DNA of 64,000 bases from assembly GCF_900455735.1 (NCBI RefSeq), contig NZ_UAUI01000022.1:62001-126000 (forward strand), written 5' to 3'. Both the position numbers and the translations under genes were made by a program. Of the stretch, positions 51,288-59,547 are shown piece after piece (the first letter of the stretch is position 1; every line of letters starts with the position of its first letter). The stretch comes from Rhodococcus wratislaviensis (GTDB lineage: Bacteria; Actinomycetota; Actinomycetes; Mycobacteriales; Mycobacteriaceae). The notes beneath the pieces were generated by a model. That model worked only from the letters and a program-made list of their open reading frames with translations, was not told the origin of the DNA and did no database searches.

Positions 51288-52676
51288 GATCCTGGCACCG
51301 TTGATCGCGAAGTAGAGCGCTCCGGCAAGCACGAAGCCGACGAAGAACGTGATGTCGCCGAGTTCGGGTACCGCGCGCACGACGTAGCCGACGAACTTCT
51401 CCTGATTGGAGAACAACAGGACGGATCCGACGAGGGCGATCACGAACGCGGTCAGACCACCCCGGTTGCGGTACTCGCGGTTGTACAGGAGGTTGTCGAT
51501 CCGCTGTCCGCGGCGCAGGTACTGGTCGGCGAACATGATGCCCAGCCACGGTCCGATCCAGTAGGCGACGATGAGCAGGAAGGCCTCGTAACTCGCGGCG
51601 GCGTCGGCGAGCGCCCACCACGCCACGAGGAATCCGACGACTCCGAACATCATGGTGACCACTGCCCGCTGCGTCTTCAGCGGCAACTTCAGCCCGATGG
51701 TCACGAAGGCCATCGACCCGGAATACACGTTGAGGGCGTTGGCCGCGACCGCCCCGAGTGCGATGGCGAGCAGCGTCAGGTTCGCCAGTGCCGAGGGAAG
51801 ATTCGCAGTGAAGGCGTCGGTCGGGTTGTCGGATGCCGGTGCGCCGATCGTCACGGAGGCGGCGCCGACGACCGACAGTGCGACGCAGGAGACGAACAGT
51901 CCGGCCGAGGCGAACAGCCCGGTGCGGACCGTCGAGACGGTAGCGGGCAGATAGCGCGTGTAGTCGGCGGCGTAGGGCGTCCACCCGGCGGCGTAGCCGA
52001 ACGCCGTTCCGACGGTGAGGAGGAACCCGCCCATTCCGCCGACACCGCCCTCGACCGCGGGTGCCCCCGGGTTCGACTTCGCGAGCACGACCACTGCGGT
52101 GATCGCAAAGATCACGGCCAGCACGGGGAACGCATAACGCTCGAACGCCTGGACCAGGTTGTGCCCGAAGAACGCGAACACGGTCTGGATGACGACGATC
52201 ACGAGCAGCGAGGGCAGGGGCGCCAGACCGGTCAGTGTGTTGAGTGCGAACGCTCCACTGACGCTGTTGGTGGCGAACCAGCCGACGCCGCACATGATCG
52301 ACATGAACGCCGACGGAAGGGCGTTGCCCCAGTAGCCGAAGCCGAGGCGTCCGAGCACCATCTGCGGAACGCCGTGCAGGGGACCTCGCGCGGACAGAAC
52401 GTAGTGCGCGGCAGCCCCGAGGCCCGTGCCGAGGACGAGCCCGAGCGTCGCCTGCCAGAACGTCATCCCGAACACCGACACGGACAGGACCCCGATGAAG
52501 ATCGTGGCGAACTCCAGGTTCGGCGACATCCACGTCCAGAACAGCTGACGTGGAGTCCCGTGCCGGACCTCGTGCGGGATGAATTCGTTTCCGCCCGGTT
52601 CGACGGCCAGGACACGGTCGCCGTACTCGAGTTCGGCAGCGGTCGCGTCGCTCGTGGTGCCCTCGGTGATTGCCAT
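51252..52676 (-). CDS. NCS1-family nucleobase permease (cytosine/purine type)
   Basis: A 474-residue, 12-helix importer. FWTWMSPNLEFATIFIGVLS near the start (helix 1, with the substrate/cation Asn) and GYWGNALPSAFMSIMCGVGWF (helix 3) are the cytosine-purine permease signatures; WIGPWLGIMFADQYLRRG lies in helix 10. It likely brings in cytosine or a related base for the deaminase nearby. ATG 52676 is used, though no good ribosome site precedes it; the frame opens to 52730. Divergent from the MerR gene. Confidence 0.9.
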   Translation of the reverse strand: MAITEGTTSDATAAELEYGDRVLAVEPGGNEFIPHEVRHGTPRQLFWTWMSPNLEFATIFIGVLSVSVFGMTFWQATLGLVLGTGLGAAAHYVLSARGPLHGVPQMVLGRLGFGYWGNALPSAFMSIMCGVGWFATNSVSGAFALNTLTGLAPLPSLLVIVVIQTVFAFFGHNLVQAFERYAFPVLAVIFAITAVVVLAKSNPGAPAVEGGVGGMGGFLLTVGTAFGYAAGWTPYAADYTRYLPATVSTVRTGLFASAGLFVSCVALSVVGAASVTIGAPASDNPTDAFTANLPSALANLTLLAIALGAVAANALNVYSGSMAFVTIGLKLPLKTQRAVVTMMFGVVGFLVAWWALADAAASYEAFLLIVAYWIGPWLGIMFADQYLRRGQRIDNLLYNREYRNRGGLTAFVIALVGSVLLFSNQEKFVGYVVRAVPELGDITFFVGFVLAGALYFAINGARISGGQPVGAQGK

Positions 52677-52785
52677 AGAAGCACTGTGTTCGCCCAGGCC
52701 GGCAGCGACAACCGACAATGTGTCCGGCAAACGGGCTCCCGGTGCGGACAGATCGACGAGACGGGGGCGCCCCCGGGTCTTGCGT

Positions 52786-52799
52786 TGGAGTGCACTCCA
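52786..52799. promoter_or_regulatory. MerR-type operator
   Basis: Perfect palindrome TGGAGTGCACTCCA, 17 bases before the merR start. The form CTGGAGTGCACTCCA is the classical operator of MerR regulators that control aldehyde- or drug-responsive genes, and here sits between the -35 and -10 regions expected for an over-long spacer. Confidence 0.65.
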
Positions 52800-52816
52800 G
52801 GTCGTACGGTTCAGTC

Positions 52817-53227
52817 ATGGCCACCCAGTTGGAGCAGTCGACCGGAGCGTTCGCGAGCATCTCGGAGGTCGCGGCGATCACGGGCCTCACACAGGACACC
52901 CTGCGCTGGTACGAGCGCGAGGGCATGATTCCCACAATCGCGCGGGGTTCGGACCGTCGCCGCCGTTACAGCGAGCGGGACGTGCGGCTGATCGAACTGC
53001 TGGTGAAGCTGCGGACCACGGGCATGCCGACCAGTGACATGCAGCGATTCGCGGTGCTGCTGGCCGGCGGCGCCGAGACGCACGGGCGGCGGTTGTCGTT
53101 GCTCCTCGAGCACCGCGAACGCATCCGCGCTCAGCAGGCGAGGCTCGACGACGCCCTGGCGGCCCTCGACACGAAGGTCGATCACTACCGGGCCCTCATC
53201 GCAGGGACCGACGACAACCGCACCTGA
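52817..53227 (+). CDS. MerR-family regulator
   Basis: A 136-residue regulator. SISEVAAITGLTQDTLRWYE with EREGMIPTIARGSDRRRRYS is the winged helix-turn-helix of the AdhR/NmlR-like subgroup; a coiled dimerisation helix ends the protein. There are no metal-binding cysteines, so the inducer is probably an organic electrophile. ATG 52817 is close to the promoter, probably leaderless. The aldo-keto reductase follows after 17 bases. Confidence 0.9.
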   Translation: MATQLEQSTGAFASISEVAAITGLTQDTLRWYEREGMIPTIARGSDRRRRYSERDVRLIELLVKLRTTGMPTSDMQRFAVLLAGGAETHGRRLSLLLEHRERIRAQQARLDDALAALDTKVDHYRALIAGTDDNRT

Positions 53228-53244
53228 CAACGACGAGGAGAAGC

Positions 53245-54258
53245 ATGACCGGTATAGGTACGACAACCCTGGGTGACTCGCTCACCGTCTCCGACATGGG
53301 TTTCGGAGGAATGGCTCTCACACCCGTCTACGGCGGGGTCGAACCGGGGAAGGCGCTCGCCACACTGCATCACGCGGTGGATCTCGGAGTGAGTTTCCTC
53401 GACACCGCCGACGTGTACGGCGCCGGCGACAACGAACGGTTGATCGCGCAGTTGCTGAAGGGTCGGCGCGAGGAAGTCACGCTGGCAACCAAGTTCGGAA
53501 TTCTGGGGGATCCGAGGAAACGGAGCGAGGGTGGCGCCTCGATCCGCGGCGACCGCGCCTACGTCCACGAGGCGGTGGACGCCAGCTTGCGCCGGCTCGG
53601 TATCGACACGATCGACCTCTACTACCTGCACCGCCCCGACCCGTCGGTTCCGGTCGAGGACACCGTCGGTGCGATGGCCGAACTGGTGGCGGCGGGCAAG
53701 GTGCGGCACCTCGGACTGTCGGAGGTGACGGCCGGAGAGCTGGCGTCCGCGCACGCGGTGCATCCCATCACGGCGATCCAGTCGGAATGGAGCATCTGGA
53801 GCCGCGACGTCGAGGCGCGAACCGTGCCGGCGGCGGCCGCACTGGGTGTCGGGTTCGTCCCCTACTCGCCGCTCGGCCGGGGGTTCCTCACCGGGACCGT
53901 CACCGACGTCGGCACCCTGGCGCCCAACGACTTCCGGCGGACTCTCCCCCGGTTCGCGGCGGGCACGCTGCGGCGGAACCTCGGCGTGGTGGACGCGGTG
54001 AATTCGGTCGCACACGTGCTGGGTGCCACACCCGCACAGGTTGCGCTGGCGTGGCTCTACGCGCAAGGCCGCGAGTTCGGACTTCCGGTCGTACCCATCC
54101 CCGGAACCCGCAGTGCGGAACGGGTGACGGAGAACGCCGGTGCTCTCGGTATCGAACTCGATGCGGCGCAGCTGGCGGTGCTGAACTCGGCCGGGGAGCA
54201 CGTGGAGGGTGCGCGTTCGGAGGATCTGCAGTGGGTGTCGGAGGGCCGCGACTTCTGA
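53245..54258 (+). CDS. Aldo-keto reductase
   Basis: A 337-residue NADPH-dependent reductase. The AKR tetrad is visible: Asp in FLDTADVYG with Tyr four residues on, Lys in LATKFGIL, and His in YYLHRPDPSVP. SPLGRGFLTG and IPGTRSAERVTENAG bind the cofactor. Reduces an aldehyde or ketone; induction by the upstream MerR protein is likely. ATG 53245 follows AGGAG. Confidence 0.92.
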   Translation: MTGIGTTTLGDSLTVSDMGFGGMALTPVYGGVEPGKALATLHHAVDLGVSFLDTADVYGAGDNERLIAQLLKGRREEVTLATKFGILGDPRKRSEGGASIRGDRAYVHEAVDASLRRLGIDTIDLYYLHRPDPSVPVEDTVGAMAELVAAGKVRHLGLSEVTAGELASAHAVHPITAIQSEWSIWSRDVEARTVPAAAALGVGFVPYSPLGRGFLTGTVTDVGTLAPNDFRRTLPRFAAGTLRRNLGVVDAVNSVAHVLGATPAQVALAWLYAQGREFGLPVVPIPGTRSAERVTENAGALGIELDAAQLAVLNSAGEHVEGARSEDLQWVSEGRDF

Positions 54259-54261
54259 GTG

Positions 54262-55065
54262 ATGCAGACTGGGCGGGTGCAGCACGCTACCAACCCCGTC
54301 GACGGTGTCCGGATCGCGTACAAGACGGTCGGCGACGGCGAGCCCCTCGTTCTCATCCACGGCACGGCGCTCTCCCACGCGATCTGGCGCGGTTTCGGTT
54401 ACGTCGCCGCGTTGCGTGACCGATACCGGCTGATCCTGGTCGATCTGCGGGGCCACGGGCGCAGCGACAAGCCGCACGACGAGAGCGCGTACGCGATGGA
54501 TCTGGTCAGCGGCGACGTCCTGGCAGTCCTCGACCACCTGGATCTTCCCAGCGCGCACGTCTTGGGGTATTCGCTCGGCGGCCGGGTCGCGCTGGCCTTG
54601 GCGGTCGGGGCGCCAGAACGGCTGGAGAGCCTGATCGTCGGCGGCGGCAGCAGCCGACCGCAGGCCGGCGCGTTCGACCGCCTGTTCTTCCCGGGCTGCA
54701 TCGACGTCCTCGAACGGGACGGCATGGATGCGTTCCTGGGTCAGTGGAATGCCCGGCGCGCGTGGCCGATCGACGCCGGCACCCGGGCGGCGTTCATGGC
54801 GAACGACGCAAAGGCGCTCGCCGCGTACATGCGGCGTTCCGGTGTGGAGCTGGGAGTGGACGACGACGTCCTGCGCGGGATCGCCGTCCCCACCCTGCTG
54901 TTCGTCGGCTCGGACGACGCCGAGCGGATCGGCGACACCCAGCGGGTGGCAGCACTGATTCCCGGTGCGTCGCTGACGATCCTGCCCGGTTTCGACCACT
55001 CGACGGCCGTGGCCGCGAGCACCGAAGTGCTCGCGGCCGTCGAGCCGTTCCTCGCTTCGGTGTGA
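54262..55065 (+). CDS. Alpha/beta hydrolase
   Basis: A 267-residue hydrolase with the oxyanion HG motif (LVLIHGTALSHAIW), nucleophile Ser in LGYSLGGRVAL, catalytic Asp near VGSDDAERI and His in LPGFDHSTAV. The triad is complete. It directly follows the aldo-keto reductase stop, so it is the third gene of the MerR-controlled operon. GTG 54259 is an equally possible start. Substrate unknown; an ester or lactone is likely. Confidence 0.85.
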   Translation: MQTGRVQHATNPVDGVRIAYKTVGDGEPLVLIHGTALSHAIWRGFGYVAALRDRYRLILVDLRGHGRSDKPHDESAYAMDLVSGDVLAVLDHLDLPSAHVLGYSLGGRVALALAVGAPERLESLIVGGGSSRPQAGAFDRLFFPGCIDVLERDGMDAFLGQWNARRAWPIDAGTRAAFMANDAKALAAYMRRSGVELGVDDDVLRGIAVPTLLFVGSDDAERIGDTQRVAALIPGASLTILPGFDHSTAVAASTEVLAAVEPFLASV

Positions 55066-55068
55066 CCG

Positions 55069-55446
55069 CTACATCCATTCGACAAGCTGGATGATCACCC
55101 CGTTGGGGTCGCTCATCTGGAAGTAGCGTTCGCCCCAGGGCTCGGTTTCGATGGGCGTCACGATCGGGACGCCCTCCGCCCGCAGTCGCTCGTATTCGCC
55201 GTCGATGCCGTCGACGACGAGCGCGATCAGCAACCCCTGGCCGGCGTCACCGGCGATCCGCGCGGGCTTGAAGGTCTCCAGTCCGGTCTTCAGGAAGACC
55301 AGATTGAAGCCGACGTCCGCGCGCTTCAGTGACACGAAGCCCTCGGCGGCCATCTCCTCGACGAAGCCCAGGTGGGACTTGGCGAACTCGGCCGACGCAC
55401 TGGGGTCCGCGACGTTGAGCGACAGTGCGCTCGCGGTGACCTTCAC
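55069..55446 (-). CDS. VOC/glyoxalase-family protein
   Basis: A 125-residue vicinal-oxygen-chelate fold protein with two beta-alpha-beta repeats: SLNVADPSASAEFAKSHLGF and the C-terminal ERYFQMSDPNGVIIQLVEW, where Asp-Pro-Asn-Gly and the final Glu are typical. Members bind metal and act on small electrophiles or give drug resistance. GTG 55446 follows AAAGGA. It is convergent with the hydrolase and has its own promoter region with a palindrome at 55480. Confidence 0.87.
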   Translation of the reverse strand: MKVTASALSLNVADPSASAEFAKSHLGFVEEMAAEGFVSLKRADVGFNLVFLKTGLETFKPARIAGDAGQGLLIALVVDGIDGEYERLRAEGVPIVTPIETEPWGERYFQMSDPNGVIIQLVEWM

Positions 55447-55479
55447 GGTGGTGTCCTTTCGTTGACGACACCCCACTAA

Positions 55480-55492
55480 CGTACGCCGTACG
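55480..55492. promoter_or_regulatory. Candidate TetR-type operator upstream of the VOC gene
   Basis: CGTACGCCGTACG, an inverted repeat with only the centre unpaired, lies 34 bases upstream of the VOC start. Such GTAC-N3-GTAC sites are often bound by TetR-family proteins. No adjacent tetR gene is present. Confidence 0.35.
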
Positions 55493-55517
55493 ACATTTGT
55501 TCCCGGGGGGCCACACC

Positions 55518-56756
55518 TCACATCGCCAGCAGACCCTTCGCGATGTGCGTCACCTGGATCTCGTTGCTGCCTGCGTAGATCATCAGCGACTTCGCGTCGC
55601 GCGCCAGTTGCTCGACCCGGTACTCGGCCATGTACCCGTTGCCGCCGAACAACTGCACCGCCTCCATCGCCACCTCCGTGGCCGCCCGTGAGGAGTAGAG
55701 CTTCATCGCCGACGCCTCCGCGAGGCTCACCTGATCGCCCGCCGCGGTGCGCTCGATGGCGTTGAAGACCATGTTCTGCACGTTGATGCGGGCGATCTCC
55801 ATCTCCGCGAGCTTGAGCTGGATGAGCTGGAACTGGGCGATCTCCTTGCCCCACAGCCTGCGGGACTTGGCGTAGTCGATGCACAGCCTGTGACACTCGT
55901 TGATGATGCCCAGCGACAGCGACGCGATGCCGATCCGTTCGGCCGCGAAGCTCTCCTTCGCGCTGGTCTTGCCGTCGGACTTGCCGCCGTCCTCCGTCTC
56001 GCCGAGCAGACGGTCGCGGGTGACGCGCACGTTGTCGAAGAACAGTTCTCCCGTCGGCGAGGAGTTCATGCCCATCTTCTTGAACGGCGCACCCTGGGTG
56101 AGCCCCTCCATGCCCGCGTCGAGGACGAAGGCGAGAACCTTCCGGTCGCGGCGGTCGACGGACGAGTCCCCCTCGTCGAGCTTCGCGTAGACGATGATGA
56201 CGTCGGCGTAGGGACCGTTGGTGATGAACGTCTTCTGCCCGTTCAGGATGTAGTCGTCGCCGTCGCGGCGCACGTACGACTTCATGCCGCCGAACGCATC
56301 CGAGCCGGAGTCGGGCTCGGTGATGGCCCACGCTCCGACCTTCTCGAACGTGACCAGGCCGGGCAGCCAACGCTCCTTCTGCGCCAGCGTCCCGCGGCTG
56401 CGGATGGTGCCCGCCGCCAGCCCGAGGCTCACCCCGAGCGAGGCGACGAGGCCGAGGCTGACGCCGGCCAGTTCGGCGTTCATGATGACACCCATGCTGC
56501 CCGCACCGCCGAGGCCGCCGGACTTCTCCTCCTTCGCGCCGGACGCGGCATCCCCACTGCGCTCGCGGTCCAGGGACTTCGTCAGCGCGTCACGAGCCAT
56601 CTCGTCCAGGCCGAACGTCGCGAAGAGTTTGCGGATGATGTCGAACGGCGGCAGCTCGCCGGTCTCCAACTTGTCGACGTGCGGTCGAATCTCCTTGTCG
56701 ATGAACCCGCGGATCGCGTCGCGGAACATCAGGTCGGTATCTGACCACTCATACAT
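55518..56756 (-). CDS. Acyl-CoA dehydrogenase
   Basis: A 412-residue FAD enzyme introducing an alpha,beta double bond in acyl-CoA. Signatures: WAITEPDSGSDAFGGMKSYV (FAD/substrate loop), GQKTFITNGPYADVIIVYAK, and the C-terminal QLFGGNGYMAEYRVEQLARD with the YAGSNEIQ segment. The catalytic Glu region is IYAGSNEIQVTHIAKG. A Lys/Gly-rich insertion sits near residues 65-90. ATG 56756 has GGAG upstream. A KstR-like box at 56799 suggests a role in sterol or related catabolism, not proven. Confidence 0.92.
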   Translation of the reverse strand: MYEWSDTDLMFRDAIRGFIDKEIRPHVDKLETGELPPFDIIRKLFATFGLDEMARDALTKSLDRERSGDAASGAKEEKSGGLGGAGSMGVIMNAELAGVSLGLVASLGVSLGLAAGTIRSRGTLAQKERWLPGLVTFEKVGAWAITEPDSGSDAFGGMKSYVRRDGDDYILNGQKTFITNGPYADVIIVYAKLDEGDSSVDRRDRKVLAFVLDAGMEGLTQGAPFKKMGMNSSPTGELFFDNVRVTRDRLLGETEDGGKSDGKTSAKESFAAERIGIASLSLGIINECHRLCIDYAKSRRLWGKEIAQFQLIQLKLAEMEIARINVQNMVFNAIERTAAGDQVSLAEASAMKLYSSRAATEVAMEAVQLFGGNGYMAEYRVEQLARDAKSLMIYAGSNEIQVTHIAKGLLAM

Positions 56757-56798
56757 GCCGGGCACTCCAGTCACTGAGAGAAAGGGTTGCCGCAAATA

Positions 56799-56812
56799 TA
56801 GAACACGTTCCT
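56799..56812. promoter_or_regulatory. KstR-like operator upstream of the acyl-CoA dehydrogenase
   Basis: TAGAACACGTTCCT matches TNNAACNNGTTNNA at all fixed positions but the last. Read on the other strand it shares the 11-mer AACGTGTTCTA with the box at 8077. It lies 43 bases before the dehydrogenase start and overlaps its probable -10 region (TATATT). Confidence 0.55.
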
Positions 56813-56833
56813 ATTCTTGGACAGGTGTGCCGG

Positions 56834-57559
56834 TCAGTACGAGCCGCCTTCCGGTTCGCCGATCCCGAGCCACTTCGACCTCAGCCGGTCGAGGGTGCCG
56901 TCCGCGGCCAGGGTGCGCTGCGCCGACTCGATGCGTTCGCGCAGCGCGTGATCCCCCGTGCGGACCGCGACGGCGATCTCCTCGCGGGAGATTCCCCGGT
57001 CGACCACCTCCACGTGCGGGCGGTCCCGGACGAGCCAGGTGAGGACAGGAGCGAGTTTCATGACGGCGTCGCACCCGCCCGAGGACAGGTCGTCGAGGGC
57101 CTGCCCGATCCGGTCGTACGCATACACCCGGATCGCGCCCGCTCGGCCCTCCGCGACCAGCCTCTCCACGATCGGCTGACTGGTGTTGCCGTGCTGGACA
57201 CCGACGGTCAGGCCGCCCAGGTCGTCCACCCCGCGCACTCCCGGATGCCGCGACGTGTCGACGGCGAGGGACTGACCCGACACCAGGTACGGAGCGCAGA
57301 AATCCGCGCGCGTCCTCCGCTCCGGCGTCACGGTGGTTCCCGAAGCGATGCAGTCGAATTCATCGCCGGCCAGCGCATCGAAGATGCCGTTGAAGTCGGT
57401 GCCCCGGTACGGAACCAGCGACCACTCGAGGCCGAGGACCTGCGCGACGGCCCGGGTGAACTCGACATCGAAACCCTCCGGTGTCTCACCGTCCCGGAAC
57501 TCGAACGGCGGGTCGGGCAAGGCCGAACCCACCCGCAGTGACCGCGCTGCCGTCGTCAT
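56834..57559 (-). CDS. Family 3 solute-binding protein lacking a signal peptide
   Basis: A 241-residue SBP_bac_3 domain: LRVGSALPDPPFEFRDGETP (ligand loop), GFDVEFTRAVAQVLGLEW, IASGTTVTPERRTRADFCAP and GLTVGVQHGNTSQPIVERLV. These are hallmarks of amino-acid ABC transporter binding proteins. No signal peptide or lipobox precedes the domain and no ABC transporter genes adjoin it, so it is either cytoplasmic (a sensor or enzyme-like member such as cyclohexadienyl dehydratase) or mis-started. ATG 57559 has AGAGGA upstream. Confidence 0.8.
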   Translation of the reverse strand: MTTAARSLRVGSALPDPPFEFRDGETPEGFDVEFTRAVAQVLGLEWSLVPYRGTDFNGIFDALAGDEFDCIASGTTVTPERRTRADFCAPYLVSGQSLAVDTSRHPGVRGVDDLGGLTVGVQHGNTSQPIVERLVAEGRAGAIRVYAYDRIGQALDDLSSGGCDAVMKLAPVLTWLVRDRPHVEVVDRGISREEIAVAVRTGDHALRERIESAQRTLAADGTLDRLRSKWLGIGEPEGGSY

Positions 57560-57586
57560 GTCGTTCCTCTCCGCCGTGACGAGTGC

Positions 57587-58891
57587 CTACGAGCCGATCA
57601 GCCCCAACCGCTGTGCCAGCCAGGGCAATTCCTTCTCCAGTCCGGCAGACCACACGGCGAAGCTGTGCCCGCCCGGCACTTCCACGTACTGGACGTCCAT
57701 GCCCGCGTCCTTCGCGGCCTGATAGACCTTCTGCGCCCCCGGCTTGTAGGCGTCGTCGTCGCTGCCGATCACGAAGACCCCGGCCGAGTCCGGGTACTTC
57801 TTCGACGCCATCAGATCGAGCGGGTTGACCCGTTTGAACGCCGCCTCGTCACCGCCGAATCCTTCGTCGAGGGTGCGCTGGTGGTCGCCGAGCGTGGGTT
57901 CCTCCTGACCCGAGATGTCGAGGAACGTCGGGTACACGTCGGGATAGTTGGTGGCCATCTGCAGTGAACAGGTGCCGCCGTAGGAGAGGCCGCCGATGGC
58001 CCACGCCTGGGGATCCGGGTTCACCTGCAGGTTCGACTTCACCCAGGACGGAACGTCCTTCGCCAGATACGTGGCCACGTTGCCCAGCTTCGAATCGACA
58101 CACAGGGGGTTCGCGATCTGCGAGCCGGTGCCGTCCGCCACCACCACGATCGGGGCCAGTCCCCCATGTTTCGCGGCGAACTCGTTCATCGTGGTGGCGA
58201 GCTTGCCTCCGGCGAACCAGTCCTCCGGCGAACCGGGCTGACCGGCCAGCATCACGAGCACCGGCAGCAGTGGGCGCGGGTTGGCGAAGTAGGCGGGCGG
58301 GAGGTAGATCTCGGCGTCGCGGGCGGCGAACCCCGACGCCGTTCCGGGGACGGCTGCCGTCAGGACCCGCCCCTCGCTCGGCATTCCGGGCGGGGCGGTC
58401 CACGACGCGTCGAGAGGCGTTCCCGTCACCACGTTCCCGGTGGCGCTGCCGACGTCGTTCATCTGAACCCGGTCGAACGGCTCCGCCCCGAATGCCGTGC
58501 CCACCGTGGGATAGGCGTCGAACACCAGGTTGATCTGCGTCGCCGACGCGAGTATCACGGCGAGTGCCGCGAGAACCGACACGACGGCGGCTTTCACCGT
58601 CCGGCCCGCGCGGATCCTCGGCACGAGCAGGACGATCGCGAAGAGCCCCAGACCGATCCACACGTAGATGGAAATCTCGATGGGGTCGGGGAACGGCCGG
58701 AGAACCTTCTCGACCATCACGTAGAGGGCGACGGTGACGACCACCGACACGGCCAGGCAGATCGGAATCGCCTTCCTGCGGTACCAGGGGGCGCGGGCGG
58801 CGAGCAGCCACACGCCGCCGAGCGCGCCGATCACCGTGAGGATCCAGGGCAGAGGCCCTGAGATCACGCTGAGGTCGCTGAGCCATTCCAC
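57587..58891 (-). CDS. Membrane-anchored esterase (mycolyltransferase-like alpha/beta fold)
   Basis: A 434-residue protein with four N-terminal membrane helices (residues about 10-120) and an extracytoplasmic esterase-D/antigen-85-like domain. AEIYLPPAYFANPRPLLPVL opens the domain, the nucleophile Ser is in IGGLSYGGTCSLQMA, and catalytic His is in EVPGGHSFAVW. Related membrane esterases in mycolata act on envelope lipids or carbohydrate esters. GTG 58891 gives an uninterrupted first helix. Divergent from trpF. Confidence 0.85.
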   Translation of the reverse strand: MEWLSDLSVISGPLPWILTVIGALGGVWLLAARAPWYRRKAIPICLAVSVVVTVALYVMVEKVLRPFPDPIEISIYVWIGLGLFAIVLLVPRIRAGRTVKAAVVSVLAALAVILASATQINLVFDAYPTVGTAFGAEPFDRVQMNDVGSATGNVVTGTPLDASWTAPPGMPSEGRVLTAAVPGTASGFAARDAEIYLPPAYFANPRPLLPVLVMLAGQPGSPEDWFAGGKLATTMNEFAAKHGGLAPIVVVADGTGSQIANPLCVDSKLGNVATYLAKDVPSWVKSNLQVNPDPQAWAIGGLSYGGTCSLQMATNYPDVYPTFLDISGQEEPTLGDHQRTLDEGFGGDEAAFKRVNPLDLMASKKYPDSAGVFVIGSDDDAYKPGAQKVYQAAKDAGMDVQYVEVPGGHSFAVWSAGLEKELPWLAQRLGLIGS

Positions 58892-58958
58892 GTCACGAAG
58901 CCTAGAGCGCGAACCCGCGCTGCGTCGGCGACTCGGAGCGACCGGTAAAATTGCGGGG

Positions 58959-59546
58959 GTGACATTCATCAAGGTGTGCGGTCTGCGAGACGAGGCCTCC
59001 GTCGATCTGGCCGTGCGCCTCGGCGTCGACGCCGTGGGTTTCGTGTTCGCCGACAGCGTCCGCCGGATCTCCCCCGAGGATGCCGCGCCGCTGGTCCGCC
59101 GGGTCACCGGTCGCACCGTCGCGGTGGGCGTCTTCAAGGGGAGCCCCGTGCCGGAGGTGATCGAGGTCGCCGCCGCGGCATGTCTCGGAACGGTCCAGGT
59201 GCACGACCTGAAGTCCGCCGACGACGTGGCGCGGTTGCGGGAGGCGGGCCTCGGCGTGATCCGTGCCGTGGTCGCCGGGGACACGTCGGGCGATTTCGGC
59301 GCCGACCGCATCCTCGTCGACGGGGCGACCGCCGGGGCAGGCGTGCCCTGGGACTGGGCGAACCAGAGCCGACCCGACGGCGAATGGATCCTCGCCGGCG
59401 GACTTCACCCGGACAATGTCCGGGCCGCCGTCGACGCGACCGGCGCGTGGGGTGTCGACGTGTCGAGCGGCGTCGAATCCTCACGGGGTGTGAAGGATGC
59501 GGCGCTGATCGAACAGTTCGTCGCCGCCGTCCGATCCGGCGACTGA
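58959..59546 (+). CDS. trpF: Phosphoribosylanthranilate isomerase
   Basis: A 195-residue TIM-barrel enzyme of tryptophan synthesis. The general base Cys is in FIKVCGLRDEASVDLAV (residue 7) and the general acid Asp in RILVDGATAG (residue about 126); phosphate-binding loops ILAGGLHPDNV and VDVSSGVESSRGVKD are intact. It stands alone, away from other trp genes. Many actinobacteria rely on bifunctional PriA for this step, so a separate trpF is noteworthy. GTG 58959 is preceded by a GGGGG stretch. Confidence 0.92.
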   Translation: MTFIKVCGLRDEASVDLAVRLGVDAVGFVFADSVRRISPEDAAPLVRRVTGRTVAVGVFKGSPVPEVIEVAAAACLGTVQVHDLKSADDVARLREAGLGVIRAVVAGDTSGDFGADRILVDGATAGAGVPWDWANQSRPDGEWILAGGLHPDNVRAAVDATGAWGVDVSSGVESSRGVKDAALIEQFVAAVRSGD

Positions 59547-59547
59547 C

